Below are positions 1 through 11,769 of a DNA stretch of 25,646 nt, one piece after another. The translations under genes were made by a program, and so were the position numbers. Within the stretch, counting starts at the first letter, position 1; each line of letters begins with the position of its first letter. The DNA lies in NCBI GenBank assembly GCA_000827265.1, contig KN834761.1:911556-937201 (forward strand), in the 5' to 3' direction. The notes beneath the pieces are model-generated. The model made no database searches and had not been told where the DNA came from. It saw only the letters and a program-made list of their open reading frames with translations. The stretch comes from Collybiopsis luxurians FD-317 M1 (taxonomy: Eukaryota; Basidiomycota; Agaricomycetes; Agaricales; Omphalotaceae).

Positions 1-2
1 CG

Positions 3-320
3 GGTGACATTAAGCCACACCTGTTCGCTAGCATGATGACTCATTCTCATTCCCGTTGCCATCAGATTCCTGCCGCTGATACATCGATGTACCATTCCCC
101 GATTTGGAAAGGCATCGACGGTAACCAAGGCTGGCAGTCGTCGAGCACCCAGATGCCTCACCCAGGTTTTTGCTACTCAATCCTTATGTACCTCACAGAC
201 CATTGTCAAATGGTTAGATTGAGTACAATCATATCTTTCACAAGATTCAGGAAGCAGTGGAAAGATATCTTTAGGGTGATTTCAATGGTGAACTGTGAAC
301 TAATGTCAAATTACTAATTG
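3..320 (+). other. Open frame at the window edge, unassigned
   Basis: One frame is open from the first bases of the window to a stop near 317, so this could be the last exon of a gene that starts outside. Its His/Ser/Met-rich beginning (MMTHSHSRCHQIPAADTSMY) and weak second half match nothing I recognise, and there is no clear splice acceptor. It may equally be non-coding. Confidence 0.12.
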
Positions 321-1422
321 CCATCTACATATCTAACCCTGTATGTGTACAGCAAATGATAAATCATTTGTGCCCAGCTCTGTTGCTCAGCCCACTTTTG
401 CATTGAGGGCCCATGCATTGCATTTCTTCAAAAATGAATCCAGCGGTGGCAAATTGTGAAGGGAGCACGAGACATTTTTTCATTACTAATATTGGCAATT
501 TTATCTGCCTCGGCCCACTAGCATAGAGTAAATACCCTGCTGGCAACAATGGCAACAGAAGGTGAAGCAGCCCCGCTCCTTAGTACATAATCTTACTTAC
601 TTGCGGCAATGAAGAGTCCCAAAAAAAAAGGTGAAGCGGCGTGTTGCGTTATCATCACCAACAACGGCATTTACTAAGTGATTTATAAAATTTTGGTGCC
701 TTGGGCACTAAAGCGGCGATTTTCCGGAGTGACCGGCGGCTATTTGGCCTTTACTGCTTGATTTGTCATTAATTTCTGATGAAATAACTATGTTACGGCC
801 AACTGATAGTATTTGCCTGTTGCATAATCATCTGGAGGTCCTCGATTTTTTCGCGCCTGTTTATTTGTATTTGTGCCTGCCTTCAGACACTTCGGACCGA
901 GGCGTTTGACGTTGCCTTCTGCGACTGCCTTTCTTATATAGACTGTTAATTCGCAGCAGCCGGCTAGCTTTGCAATTTCTTTGATTTGACTTCTTCGTGC
1001 CTCCGATAAACAATGCGCTTCGGGAGATCATGGCTTAGACTGTGTACCATGTTTATCAGCTGAGTTGATCAAGTTCGTTCGGGTATGATTTAGGCCCACC
1101 GGCCCAATTGATTGGCATTTCAAATACAAATAAAGAAGTGCGAAAAAAATCGGGGACCTCCAGATGACTATGCAGCAGGCAATAAGTCCCTGCAGGGATG
1201 CACCACACACTATTGAAACGCATCTCCCGGGCCTCATCATATGATGTAATACCGCGTTGTTGGTCGACTCTACTAGTACTAGCCTGGCTATCCATTTTGT
1301 ACTGTAAGGTCAGGAAAAAGTTGTTTGTACAACTCCATTTCGGTTAGCTCAAACAAAGACTTGCTGGACGTTAAAAAGAGGGTCTTTATCTAGTATGAAA
1401 ACAGTCTCTACCCCGCGAAAAC
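321..1422. other. Intergenic region upstream of the NmrA-like gene
   Basis: About 1.1 kb without a gene I can support. Short frames on both strands lack splice logic or recognisable protein sequence. An AT-rich stretch with TTTATAAAATTTT lies near 679-694. Pyrimidine/purine-skewed sequence precedes the start codon at 1423, as is common in basidiomycete promoters, but I see no clear TATA box at the usual distance from that start. Confidence 0.5.
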
Positions 1423-2628
1423 ATGTCTAAGAAAATACTGGTCATCGGTGCAACTGGCTCTCAGGGCATACCAGTCATTGCGGCGCTACTAGCCCCTGAT
1501 GAAGCAGGAAACCCTTCTCCGTACTCAATTCGAGCATTTACCCGAAATCCATCTAGTAAGAAAGCACAGATTCTGGCTTCCTTGCCAGATATCGAAGTAT
1601 TCGAAGGTCAGTTTTTGGTGTTATTACACTGGCATAGCTCTAAGATTCATCCTAGGCAGCTTCGATGACATGAGCACCGTTGTACCTGCTATGGAAGGAT
1701 GCTATGGCATATTCGTAAACACGGACACCATGGCAGTCGGAGAGAAAGGTGAACTGTATACCGCCATCAAAATGTTTGAACAAGCACATCGCATTCCGCA
1801 AATGAGGCACTTCATTTGGAGCAGTCTCGATTATGGTTACAAGGTTCGATTTTTATTTCCGTGTTCAATTCTCTCAGGTGCTGATACGCAAAAAGTTCGG
1901 AGGATATGATCCACAGTATGATGCTCCCCAAGGGAATGCAAAAGGTACCTTTACCGAGTTCCTGCGAAGTCAAGATTCGGATCCCAGTGGCAACTCGTTT
2001 GCATGGTCAGTACTCACCACCGGTCCTTATATTGAAAATCTCGCCGGCGTACGAACCTTGTCACTTCTACATCGCGTTCTTGCTCAATCATTTTCAGGGA
2101 TTCATAGGACCTCGCCCCCAGCGTGAAAACGGCGCAGTAGTCTTCGATACTCCCACGAAAGATGGTCTGATCCCTATGATTAGCCTCGATGACATTGGCT
2201 GGTGGACTCGTTACACCTTTGACCATCTTTCAGAGACGTCTGGTCAGGAACTGAAAATCGCGACAGAAATGATGTCGATGGAACAAGTTGCCGAAATTTT
2301 TACGCGTGTGACAGGCATTCCTGCTGTCCGCAAACATGTTTCCATGGAGGAATATTGGGCTACGCGTCCTAGCTTCCCTCCCAGGCCCAGGAACTACCTC
2401 AGGACCGTTTATTCCGCCGTATACAATACATGGCGGGACAATATTTTGACCAGGGATATGGAATGGATTAGAAAGATTCATCCAACTGGGTTTACACTGG
2501 AAAGTTGGATTAAGACCAAAGGTTACGATGGATCTCTTGTTCCTAGCATGACCTGGCTTCCAAGTGAGGCCGAACGCAAACTTCTCTCTCAAAGTAGAAC
2601 ACCGAAAGCATCTAGATCTAAATTGTAA
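1423..2628 (+). CDS. NmrA-like NAD(P)-binding protein (atypical short-chain dehydrogenase/reductase)
   Basis: Predicted exons are 1423-1606, 1656-1843, 1896-2048 and 2098-2628, giving 351 residues, close to the usual length of this family. Residues 9-15 read GATGSQG, the GxxGxxG dinucleotide-binding turn just after the first beta strand. The second exon supplies FEGSFDDMSTVVPAMEGCYG, which matches the family pattern for the segment that follows strand 3, and then FIWSSLDYGYK. NmrA-like proteins include redox-sensing regulators such as NmrA and HSCARG and also enzymes, so the reaction cannot be named. The protein is probably cytosolic or nuclear because no signal peptide or membrane segment is visible. 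Intron 2 is ambiguous: a CAG acceptor at 1877 gives a 34-nt intron and six extra residues, whereas AAG at 1895 gives a more normal 52-nt intron. Both keep the frame. The other two introns are 49 nt with good borders. Confidence 0.9.
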
Positions 2629-3708
2629 GGCGGAAATATAACAATTGATACACAATCATAGCTATTTTTAAATCAGTAAATGAAGGATACGTGTAAGTAA
2701 AATCTGCGTAATCTATGCGAGTCAGTGAATCTCTCAAGTAGTGTGAACTTTACTCAGCTTATTCTGGTCTCGAGCACCGACATTCATCAATCAGTGTCAT
2801 ACGGCTGAATTCCTTGTCCCGCATCCCCCTCCGGCTAGATCAAAGAAATGCAGAATGGCTAGCGAGTGGACATAGTGAGGAGATAAGTGGTCCCGGCTGC
2901 ATTGGACATGAAACAGAATTCGATAATCCAAGCGATAATCGCTTCCCTCATTCAACTCAAAAACTTCACACTTACTCAGAAATTCTTGCACACAACACCC
3001 ACTGCCAGGGATCCTTGGACGATCTTCCTCAAGGTGATTGTCAACTCCCCTAAGACTTCAGGAGAGTCAATTTGCTGGTACTATTGGCTTCTTGCCAATG
3101 CTTACACTCCAAAGTTGCTCCAATGAGATCTGCCGGTGTGCACGATGAAGTCAGAAGCACTGGGAAACGAATGAAAAGATTTCTAGCTCTAAAATAACAG
3201 AGTACTGATGGTGGATATGAAAGTTCGGACCATACCAGTATTGTAGTTATCATTTAATTTGTTTAAACTAAAAATGGCTGGATAGGTTAAATATTCATCG
3301 TAAACTATCTATTTATCGATTCAGAAATAGGAAACATAGGAAACACCCATCAAAATTGTCAAACAGATGTTTGAGCTGCGAGCGACCTGATTGCTTGTAT
3401 CTCATCATCTCCAGCAGCTTATAGGAGACTAGTCTTTCGGTGAATAAATTAACCTTTTGCTGTTCAATCCCCCCTGATAATAGGCAGTTGTTTCAGGGAA
3501 GGGAAGTTCATGCTTTCCAAAAGTTTCTCCTGCTCTCAATCCATTTCAATACAAGCCCAGATGTTCTCCTTTGACGTCACGGCTCAAGCTATAAGACACC
3601 GTCCTTGAACAACAGAGCTGCTGCCAGCTGTAGTAAGGTTAAATGCACGAGTGAAATGTCTTCATTGAGATGATCTATTGTTTTTTACACCTCGAGCCCT
3701 GATCCTAT
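2629..3708. other. Intergenic region between two convergent genes
   Basis: The NmrA-like gene and the EF-hand/ZZ gene end towards each other across about 1.1 kb, more than terminators need. Short frames at 2814-3126 on the plus strand and 3050-3253 on the minus strand are open, but they have no plausible start context, splice sites or familiar motif. I see no inverted repeat or transposon end. The region may hold 3' UTRs or an old gene remnant. Confidence 0.45.
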
Positions 3709-6700
3709 TTATTTGTATTCTAGAGCTGCAAGTACTCGTTTAAGCATACTCTCCAAGCTTGAAAAACGCTCCTCGAATGATCCAAGCCGAGTTTCTATAG
3801 TCGCCAGATTTCCCTCCAATGTATGCAATCTAGATTCGACTGTGGGATGATCAGCAACCCCTACGGTATCGAAAATGCGGATTAAGTGGTCTTTGTGCTC
3901 GTGCCATTTATTTGGGCCATCGGTAAGCACTGGAGTCCTGTCCGTTTCACAGGTGTCACAAATGTAAGTGTCCGGGGCTTAAAAAAGGTTAGTCAAAAAA
4001 TCGATATGGGGTCATTACATTCCACACTTACAACAGAACAAGCAAACCCAGCATGGTGCGTTCACTTCCTTGCCACAGCAGCAACACAAGGTTTCTACTC
4101 GTCTTGTCCTGTCTGACCTCCCGTCTTTCACAACGTCCGTCGCTATTCGTCTAATAAGGGCATCCTTCGAGCGAAAAAGTTCCTTCACTCGGGACGCTAT
4201 TTCTCGGGCTTTAGGGACTGCCCACGCAAGCTCACCGTCTTGGATTACGCTTTCTACCTTGAGCATTGCGTGCGAAGGAATATGATTGAATGAATCAGTC
4301 GAGGTAGAGACTTCTTTGCAATCCAAGCACAAGTCAAAAGTCTCAGCGAAATCGTCACTAATGCAGGTAAGGCAAATGAATCTGCTGCGGGTAATTCCTC
4401 GGTCACAGCCATCGCACTCATATTCTCTACAAATCTGTATGTTAAAACTGTGAAACCCCAAATACAGGAGGACTTACAGATGGGTAACAAACTCGAGGTC
4501 AATCAGGGACTCGATGAGGGAATAGTAGAACCGGGCATCTGCTGGATGTAGATTGGTAGTGAGGAGGAGTAGCTCTCCGCCCTCGTCGTCATTAGGAGGA
4601 TTGGAAGGAGTATAGTCATACTCGAAGTCGACTTCTCGTCGAAGCATTAGCTCTAGGAACCTACTCCTCTCAGCATTACGCGCCCTGAAGTATTTCCAGG
4701 AGAACTGATTTTGTTTGACTTGATCCAGGACTGCGGCGATAGCAAAGCTCCATCTGTCTCGAGCGGTTTTGCTCGTTTGACTGAAGGAAGTATAGAACCG
4801 CCATGCGGAGGCTGGAGTTCGGTTGAAGAAGAACGTGTTTCGCTCCTGGCTTTTCTCGCGTTCAATGCCCTCTTCGTCCTCTTCCGACTCATCCTCCGTT
4901 TCCTCCGTTTCCTCTTCGTCTTCGTCATCTTGGTCCCCCTCCTCGCTTTCTTCCTCGAAGCTACGTTCATCGTTATCGTCATCATCATCGTCATCGTCGT
5001 CGCCATCATCATTGCTATCGTCATCGTCATCGTCTGACCTCGTGAAGCTAAATTGCCCAGCGAGCGTACCGGCATGAGGACTGAAACGGCCTTGGCATGC
5101 TATCCCTGTCCCATGGTCAAAAACAAAGTCTAACGACAAACTGTTATCCGCAGCGATCTTTCCAGAGACATTCATCAGACCGTGGTACCCTTCTGCAACC
5201 CCAGTTATAATCCCTTCTTTGTCAACATTCGTGATAGATATTTGGAATAGACCTTCAGCGGAATAGAGCTCCTCTAAGTTTTGGGTCCAAAGATGTCCAG
5301 CCCAGTAACCGGAAAGAGGATGGCGGGGATGGCGGGGGTTGTTATCGTGAGGGTTAAATGTGGTAAGAGAATACTCGTAGATTTGGGATTCTAACGTATC
5401 TTGAGCGCCGTACTTGAGAATGTCAAGAGGTATTAATGCAATCTCCTCCTCCGACATATCTTCTGACTCTAATACCGCACCCCTACCCTCCTCGTTCCAT
5501 GGACGAAGTGAGTTTTTGTTAGGGTGACGACTTGGATCAATATATGATAGCTGAAGCTGCAATGTAATGTTCATGAGTATCAGTCACATTGACTATGTAG
5601 GACGACTAGGACTTACTAAACCAAAGGCAAAATTTCCAAATCGGTTTGACACATCGGGAACTGTTTGCTTGAATACAGCTTGAAAAGAGTCATTCATTTA
5701 ACAAGTATCGATGAGCATTCATCTCCATACCTCCCAGGCTCCCTATACGATCATCCAGCATCGTGAACACGTTCTGCAGTGATGCCGTGAAGTCCCAGAA
5801 TTCTTCTTCGTCGAGGATATGGGTTCGAGCAAGATAGAAAGCTTTGAGCTGCCTTTTCAAGAGAAGATAAAGGAGCGGAAGGATGAACTGCACAATCAAA
5901 GATTAAAATCATCCAAGAATGTGATGGGAAAGAAAAGTACTCACTCGCTCAATTCGACCCGGACCAGTTACGAGTGCTACGGTTCCGGGTGTATCTATAT
6001 CGTATGCTACGCTGTCGAGGTTCTCTTGTAGTCTTGTTTCTTCGGAGAAAGAGTACGCATCGATTATTTGCTTGAGCTTGCTATCGTTGATATGGGATTC
6101 TAGGGATTGCAGCGAACGAAGAAGAATATCGAGCCGTGTAAAAGGTTCAGAGTTCATGTATTCATCCATTTTGTAACGATTGGCAGGGAGATTGCTGGAA
6201 TACAAAATGAACAGTTTTCTCATAGATGGAGGGTGAAACGAACCGGCTTTCATACGGTGGCCCAGAGACAGTATCATAGTCTAGAACTTCGTACATTTCA
6301 CGGATGACGGCGTGGATCTTTCGCTTATATCGGACCATATCAGCGTGCCAGCCTAAAGGGAACGGTCGAACAACGTCAAAAATCTAGGTGAGAATATACC
6401 GTAACACTAACCCGCAGCCCAGTAAGCGATCCATACGGGAAGGCTGTTGATAATATTGTGAATTGTCAAACAAACAAATAGAGATGTAAAATTCTACTCA
6501 ACCTCCATCCGTCTGGTTTAGAGCTCGCAAAGGTATTTACCTCTTTAATACTAATGAAGCCCGTTCCGTCGTCGTCGATGGCTTCAAGAATAGGCTGGAC
6601 TCGAGAAACATCGATGTATTTAAGAGCCCATTGATCATCCTTGAAAAGCACTCCCAAGGGTAAGTCAATGCTAACTGTCGAAACCGCAGACAAGGGCTCA

Positions 6701-8754
6701 GTGGGTGAAATAGGAAGCGTAGCTGTGTCTTGAGTCGTCAGTTTCTCTGCATAAAATTCTTGCAATGCTAGGACAAAATGGCGAGCTTTGACGCTCCCTT
6801 TCCAATCCTTCAGGCAAAGTCAGACGCTGAAACTCGAAATAGATTAACAATGCCCACGTTTTCCTTCCACAAAGCTTGCATATCCTGTATTCGTCATGAA
6901 GTAAAAATTAGCACTCCGAATAGTAGCACCCCTCAGCCTTACCGAATCGACAATTCGATCATGGGCTCCTGCCTTGAGCGCCGAAATAATAAATTGCCCT
7001 TCATTATGAAGTGTCTCCTCGAAAAAGGATTGCATCTGCTTATTCTGCATCTGCATCTTCCTTTCAAACACCGTCAAATTCTTTTTGAACGCTTGATCCA
7101 GATCTTCTGAATAATCCAACAGAAGCTTCTTCCGAGCAGCCTCCAAATCCTTATCCTCATCCCCCGTTCGACGTGCGTTGATGGCCGCAATACCCTCTCC
7201 ACTAATATCGATGAGTTCCAGAACGAGTTGATCGTCTTGTAAACACGCCCTGGCTCCGCCTTGCTTTTCGATGAATTCTTTTCCCTCTTTTTCACGAGGC
7301 GTGTCGAGTTTCTTAAGGATTTCAGCCATTGTGTATTGTAAGCTCTCAGTCTGGGCGGAAAGACTGTCGAGTTTGGTATTGGCTGTGTCTACGCCTAACG
7401 CGGTGTGAACGCTCAGGGTGAGCTTGAGACTTTTACGATGTTCGACGAATTTGTCACCAAAACCCGCAAGACGGCCCTCGTACTTTAAAGATTTTAATGT
7501 CTTGGCTGCGAAGATGTAACACGCATCAACCCAACGGTGTCAAGTTTTCGAACTAGGCGCACAAGACTTACCAACAAAGCTCTTCTTCATGTAATGATCA
7601 CAAGCCGATCCTGCCTCCGTAATGTCCTGGGCTATCTTCTTCATGAGAGCAGACATTCTGTTCTCCATGGTGTGTCCTTCAGCGTCTGTATGATCTGGGT
7701 CTTTCATATGACGCAGACTGTAATATAAAAAAACATCAGGGAAAAAGAAACATTCCGCATTACAGAAATACCGAGACGTACTCGAACAGAATCATCATTG
7801 TATCTTGCATCTGCATTTTGAGCGCAATTACTTTCTTATTGTTATTGATTCTCGTAAGATTCATTGTGATCACTAAGGAGAACGCCTTGGTGGCCACTAA
7901 ATGACAGAAAAATAAGTGTGCTCGCCTCCAACAAATTTGCATGTTCTGACGCACCACCAATGAAAGGATGAAGTTGGCTGAGGGATTCCAGGCCACGTAC
8001 AACGACGGGGCAATACTCCGTAAAAGCTGACATTGTCGTTTCGATCATTTTGGAGTCGCCGCTGTTGAGTTTCGCGAGACTGGACGCAGCGGTGACGAAA
8101 ATAGACTGGTTGGAGGTGTAGAAAGAGTTTATAGATTCGTACGCTGACTCGGATTTCGTCATCGCATTGGTAGCGTTCTGGCCTGGAGCAAGCAGGGCAG
8201 GCAATTTAGATTGATTGTAGACGTTGAGAGTGTTTATGATGGAAAGTGAGTAGTGAGGAGTGTGGATACGTACTCCAGGCGTCTACTCTCTTTTCTGACT
8301 TGGAGAACTCATCCTTTTGAAATCTGCTATTCGTATCCCAAGCTTGATTGATCGATTGTTGCAGTTCCTCATCATCGTTGCGGTTGGATCCATTGACGAG
8401 GATCTTCGGCGACGGTCTGAGCATAACGAAGAAGGTTTTCTGTGATTACAAATGTTCATCCATACAAGTAGCTCGATGGGATGAAGCCTCGGGAGTGGGC
8501 ACATACCTTGGGGTAGTTAGAATGAATCCCAATTGCGATCTGCTTAAGACAGTCCACAGCTACAAAGCTGAAACTTGATAGAGACTCGTCGGGGGTAATT
8601 CTTTTATACCATATGATAAAATATGATATGCTTCTTTCATTAGATCCCGAGCGCGCAGATCCTGGCGATAACCTGCTGAGTTTTAAAACGCCGCGATTAT
8701 CGGCGGTCAAGTGAAGCAATGTTGCCTACCGTAAGCCTTGAGGCGCTTGAGCAT
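3709..8754 (-). CDS. EF-hand, acidic-tract and ZZ-type zinc finger protein, long multi-exon gene
   Basis: Seventeen exons, each junction phase-checked: 8754-8730, 8675-8507, 8439-8274, 8182-7955, 7896-7782, 7717-7572, 7505-6943, 6884-6858, 6807-6503, 6443-6412, 6352-6244, 6194-5945, 5887-5731, 5678-5617, 5556-4489, 4434-4032 and 3977-3709. The product is about 1364 residues if one base is restored in exon 2. Seen in order: a helical N-terminal half; an EF-hand whose loop DDDGTGFISIKE (about 558-569) keeps Asp1, Asp3, Gly6 and Glu12; a segment with GYWAGHLW and alternating strands that could be a calycin-like barrel (inference); a poly-Asp/Glu tract (about 960-1030); a ZZ finger with CDGC, CLTC, CLDC and HIPSH; a second cluster with CCCC, CWVC and CDTC; and a 45-residue coiled coil at the end. 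Ca2+ and Zn2+ binding and protein-protein contact are likely; the cellular role is unknown. The borders around exon 8 and of the intron before the ZZ exon are less certain. Confidence 0.85.
4869..5036 (-). repeat. Low-complexity Asp/Glu codon tract inside the EF-hand/ZZ gene
   Basis: On the plus strand this is a run of CAT/CGT/CTC-type triplets (GAT, GAC and GAG/GAA codons on the coding strand). It encodes an almost pure Asp run followed by Glu-rich sequence within exon 15. Triplet slippage here should make its length variable between strains. Frames that are open on the plus strand and give poly-Ser or poly-Val/Ile are only the mirror of this tract. Confidence 0.85.
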
Positions 8755-9412
8755 TGAATGAAAGCTATGGAGCGTCTCGTTCAAAATTGGTTGTCAGAAC
8801 ACCCCGTGAAGGCTGGAGCGCCTAAGTGACTACATAAGTCAAGCTCCATTCAGAAGAAAGGCCTGGTGCAACGTTGTGATGGAAATGAGATTAACTGTAG
8901 GCCTGCTGTCTCCTCATACCAAGTAGACATTTCAACAGCAATTCCTGTAGAGTATAGATTCTAGATGAAAGCCTGGCGTAACTTGATGACATGGAACGTT
9001 GAATTTGCAGTACAAATGCTCACCCGCCAGCATCGTGGAAGGTTGGCAGGCATATATAGTGAGCGATCTGCCTGGGCTTGAGCTGCTCTCAGTAGGAGAA
9101 AAAGGAGAAAGTAAGTTGACTCGCGAAACTGTTATCTACGCGATCACGTGGCCATGGCGGTCCGGCGGTCCACGGAAGAGTTTTCTCCCGCCCAACCTCT
9201 ATTATATCGCAGCAGAGTGAAGTACATCTTTGGGCGACGATATCATAGATCGAAGGCACTAACGGGGCTTCCCTCATCCAAAAGGGAATGACATCTGATT
9301 TTACTTACTGCGGCCACGACACACTTCCACGATTTCACGATTTGACCCGGGCTGACGTGTCTGTATATATACACCGTCCCTTGGCTAGTACTTCTACTAC
9401 TAAATTCTAAGA
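8755..9412. other. Shared divergent promoter region
   Basis: These 658 bases separate two genes that are transcribed away from each other, so both promoters must lie here. I find no protein-coding frame that can be supported. Two loosely similar stretches occur (GAAAGGCCTGGTGCAAC near 8858 and GAAAGCCTGGCGTAAC near 8967). They might be an old duplication, but the match is too short to press. Confidence 0.5.
9364..9371 (+). promoter_or_regulatory. TATA box of the DUF6593-like gene
   Basis: TATATATA lies 41 bases before the ATG at 9413, followed by a C/T-rich stretch with CTTCTACTACTAAATTC just before the start. This is the expected layout for a short-leader fungal promoter. Confidence 0.65.
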
Positions 9413-10299
9413 ATGTCTACTATCCTTCTATACCCCGCTTTCGGCGGTGTTGATCCTATTCTCAATAACACCTACAAAGATGGCAACGGAACGATTCAGT
9501 ACATTGTCCGTACACCAGCCACGCTTACTGGTCTCGGTCGGATAACCTCAGTCTTCAAGTCCAAAGACTCTTCTACTAAGGGCCATACGGGTCCATCCGC
9601 TACCAACTCACACTCTCAAGTGGAGTACGTAGACGATGCGCCTCCGGCTCCGGACGGCCGTACTAGTATCAACCTTGACGAAGCTCCAGTCGTTGCGGAG
9701 GAGCAGAAGAACCCAGGGGAAAAGGAAACGGTGGTCGAGGTAGAGGAAGAGGGAATGATGTTGGTTGGGAAGATTGGGTGGAATCTCTTCAAGAGTTCGA
9801 CAATCGTTTTCAAGGACGAACCCGAGCTGGAGGCAGACCATTACTTTCGAAAGGAATCATGGGGATGGTGGGGAAGGTAAGTCTATACTCTCCGCCTGTT
9901 ATATCTACTTCTGTCTCGATGACAAACACTTGTTGTCTTTCTATGTAGGCATCGGGCCTTTACGGCCCATGGTAAGGAATACAAATGGGTGTTAGGTTTC
10001 TATTCTCCGCAGGTAAGCTTCGTCCATCTTCCTCTGGCTACCGATATTGTCCAAACCTTATATATATCCATAACTTATGATACCTCTGTATGTAGCTGAT
10101 CCTCAACGACGGGTCCAGCACCGTCGTCGCACAATTCCATCGACGCAAATTCATACTATGGAACACCCCACCTGGCTATCTCGAGATCTTCCCTGCAGGC
10201 GTCGATATCATCGATACGATCCTTGTCACGTTCATATATATCGAAAAGCTGAGGAAAGACAAGGAACGTTCGGTTTCGAAGCCAAATAGAGCGTTTTGA
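9413..10299 (+). CDS. DUF6593-like protein
   Basis: Exons are 9413-9876, 9949-10012 and 10096-10299, with introns of 72 and 83 nt that begin GTAAGT and GTAAGC and end TAG. Phases agree and the product is 243 residues. The C-terminal half carries the pattern I associate with the basidiomycete DUF6593 family: KEYKWVLG, then a strand-rich stretch with LILNDGSSTVVAQFHRR, then YLEIFPAGVDIIDTILVTFI and a basic YIEKLRKDKER. Its middle (about residues 45-110) is polar and Glu/Lys-rich and probably disordered. No signal peptide or membrane helix is seen, so it is likely intracellular. The family has no known biochemical function that I can state; many copies per genome are typical in mushrooms. Its 3' end faces the next gene with a gap of about 107 bases. 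Confidence 0.85.
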
Positions 10300-10406
10300 A
10301 GTGTTGGGTTGACGCGAAGGTTGACGGTTGAGAGAGCGAGAAAGGAAAGGAGTAATGGGTAATCTCGTTCTTCGTGTACAGGTGGTTGCTTCCCTCCCCC
10401 CAATCT

Positions 10407-11769
10407 TTACCGTCTCACTGCCCAAAACGCAAATCCGACATCTAACCCATCTCTATAACCCATCTCCCCATACGCCTTACAATACCTAACCCTCAACGAC
10501 AGATAACCTTCAAAAATTTCCATCAACTTCCCGTCACTATCCACCTTCTCCCACACCCGACTCATATTCAAATCTCCAGACGACTCAATCACACTCGAAT
10601 CCTGAGCACTCACACCCGTCTTTCCGTGCACCCCGGGAAGCTTCCCAGCATGCGAGACGTCAGTGTTGTACCGAGTGGCGAAAGATTCTTTTTCGTGGTC
10701 CTTGTAGAATACGCGGCTTACGTGTGAGATTCGGGTGAGTTGGATATCGTAGGGTCGGTTGGAGACTGGATCGGAGAAGGCTTTGGCGTATATGGAGCCG
10801 AATTTTCGACCGTAGGGGTAGGGTGGGATGGTGACGAGCGCGGTGAGTTTTTCGGAGACGTCGAGGATATCGGCGTCAGAGTCAGAGTCAGAGTTGATGG
10901 GGGAGACGTAGTGGGAGCATTGGAGGGTATGGTATAGATCCTTATATTGGGGCTCCAAGGATCCTTGAGGTCGGTAGATTTCGCATAAGTCTTGGTGGTC
11001 CATTGCGTACAGTTCGAACGAGCCAGTGTATGAAGAAGGTTGTGTAGGGGGAGTTGTGCTAACGGGATTGCGAAGTTTATGGGACGATATCTGTCGAGTG
11101 CAGGGATGTAAATGAGACGAGGTAGTAGTAAACGATGATGACAGCAACTAACTTTGGGTTTCGGAGTTGATCCTGAGAGAGAGGATGCTCGAATAAGAGT
11201 GCCACTATCGTCGTCGGACTAGATGATTGGCATCAATTTGAGAACTCGCATATGGATAGAGATATTCAGGGAAGCTGACCTGATTTGAAGTATTTGGTGA
11301 TTGTTGTGGGCTGAGCCGACGCCGTTTGGAAGGCCGTTGCGAGTTTCTGAGTATCAGAGTGTCGTCCTCTCCTCTCTCGGAGTCCTGCTCCTCTTCTGCC
11401 CCTTCTGTGGCGACGACGCGCACGCGTTTGACTCCCGCCCGATCGTGGTCATAACTAGGAGTGCGCTTTGATGCTGGGGGAATGATAATGAAGAGGCCGG
11501 TCTGCGTTGGTAGCGGCGTGAATGATGATGATGAGGAAGAAGCTTCAGCCAAAGTGGTCGGATTCGACTTCAGTTTGGGCTTGGGTATCCTGATGATGTG
11601 CTTGAGTCGGGGCAACCTCCCTTCTTTCGTAGATCGTGATTCTGTTTTACGACTAGTCTTTCTTCTGGATCCTGTTCTGAGGATGGTATCTCTCTAAGAC
11701 GGAATGTATGCCTTTAGCACGAGCGCCACCAGTTAAGACTGACTCGCTTACCGGTACTAGAACGCTCAT
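10407..11769 (-). CDS. Unrecognised serine-rich, basic N-terminal protein (possible nuclear protein)
   Basis: Exons 11769-11752, 11693-11280, 11218-11153 and 11090-10407 join in phase and give 393 residues. Introns are 58, 61 and 62 nt with GTAAGC, GTCAGC and GTTAGT donors. The first exon codes for only six residues, so the start is chosen by the clean splice to the next exon. The N-terminal 170 residues are Ser/Pro/Lys/Arg-rich and probably disordered, with GSRRKTSRKTESR and SKRRRLSP, which look like nuclear localisation signals. The last 200 residues are more folded in character (IFEGYLSLRVRYCKAYGEMG near the end), with an acidic SDSDSDAD patch. I do not recognise a domain. A nuclear role is an inference from the basic motifs alone. 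Confidence 0.75.

Noticed and set aside
2814..3126. Overlapping plus-strand frames between the NmrA-like and EF-hand/ZZ genes
   Set aside because: Two frames overlap the same bases, neither has splice sites or a familiar domain, and the starts have no promoter context.
4254..4502. Alternative minus-strand frame over the ZZ exon
   Set aside because: It loses all Cys/His ligands of the ZZ finger. I keep it only as the possible product of an alternative splice, not as a gene.
4653..5077. Open frames on both strands with poly-Met/Thr, poly-Ser or poly-Val/Ile runs
   Set aside because: They are other frames of the Asp/Glu triplet tract in the EF-hand/ZZ gene and have no start context, splice sites or domain.
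8855..8985. Possible duplicated 28-bp stretch in the divergent promoter
   Set aside because: The two copies agree at only about two thirds of positions over a short length.
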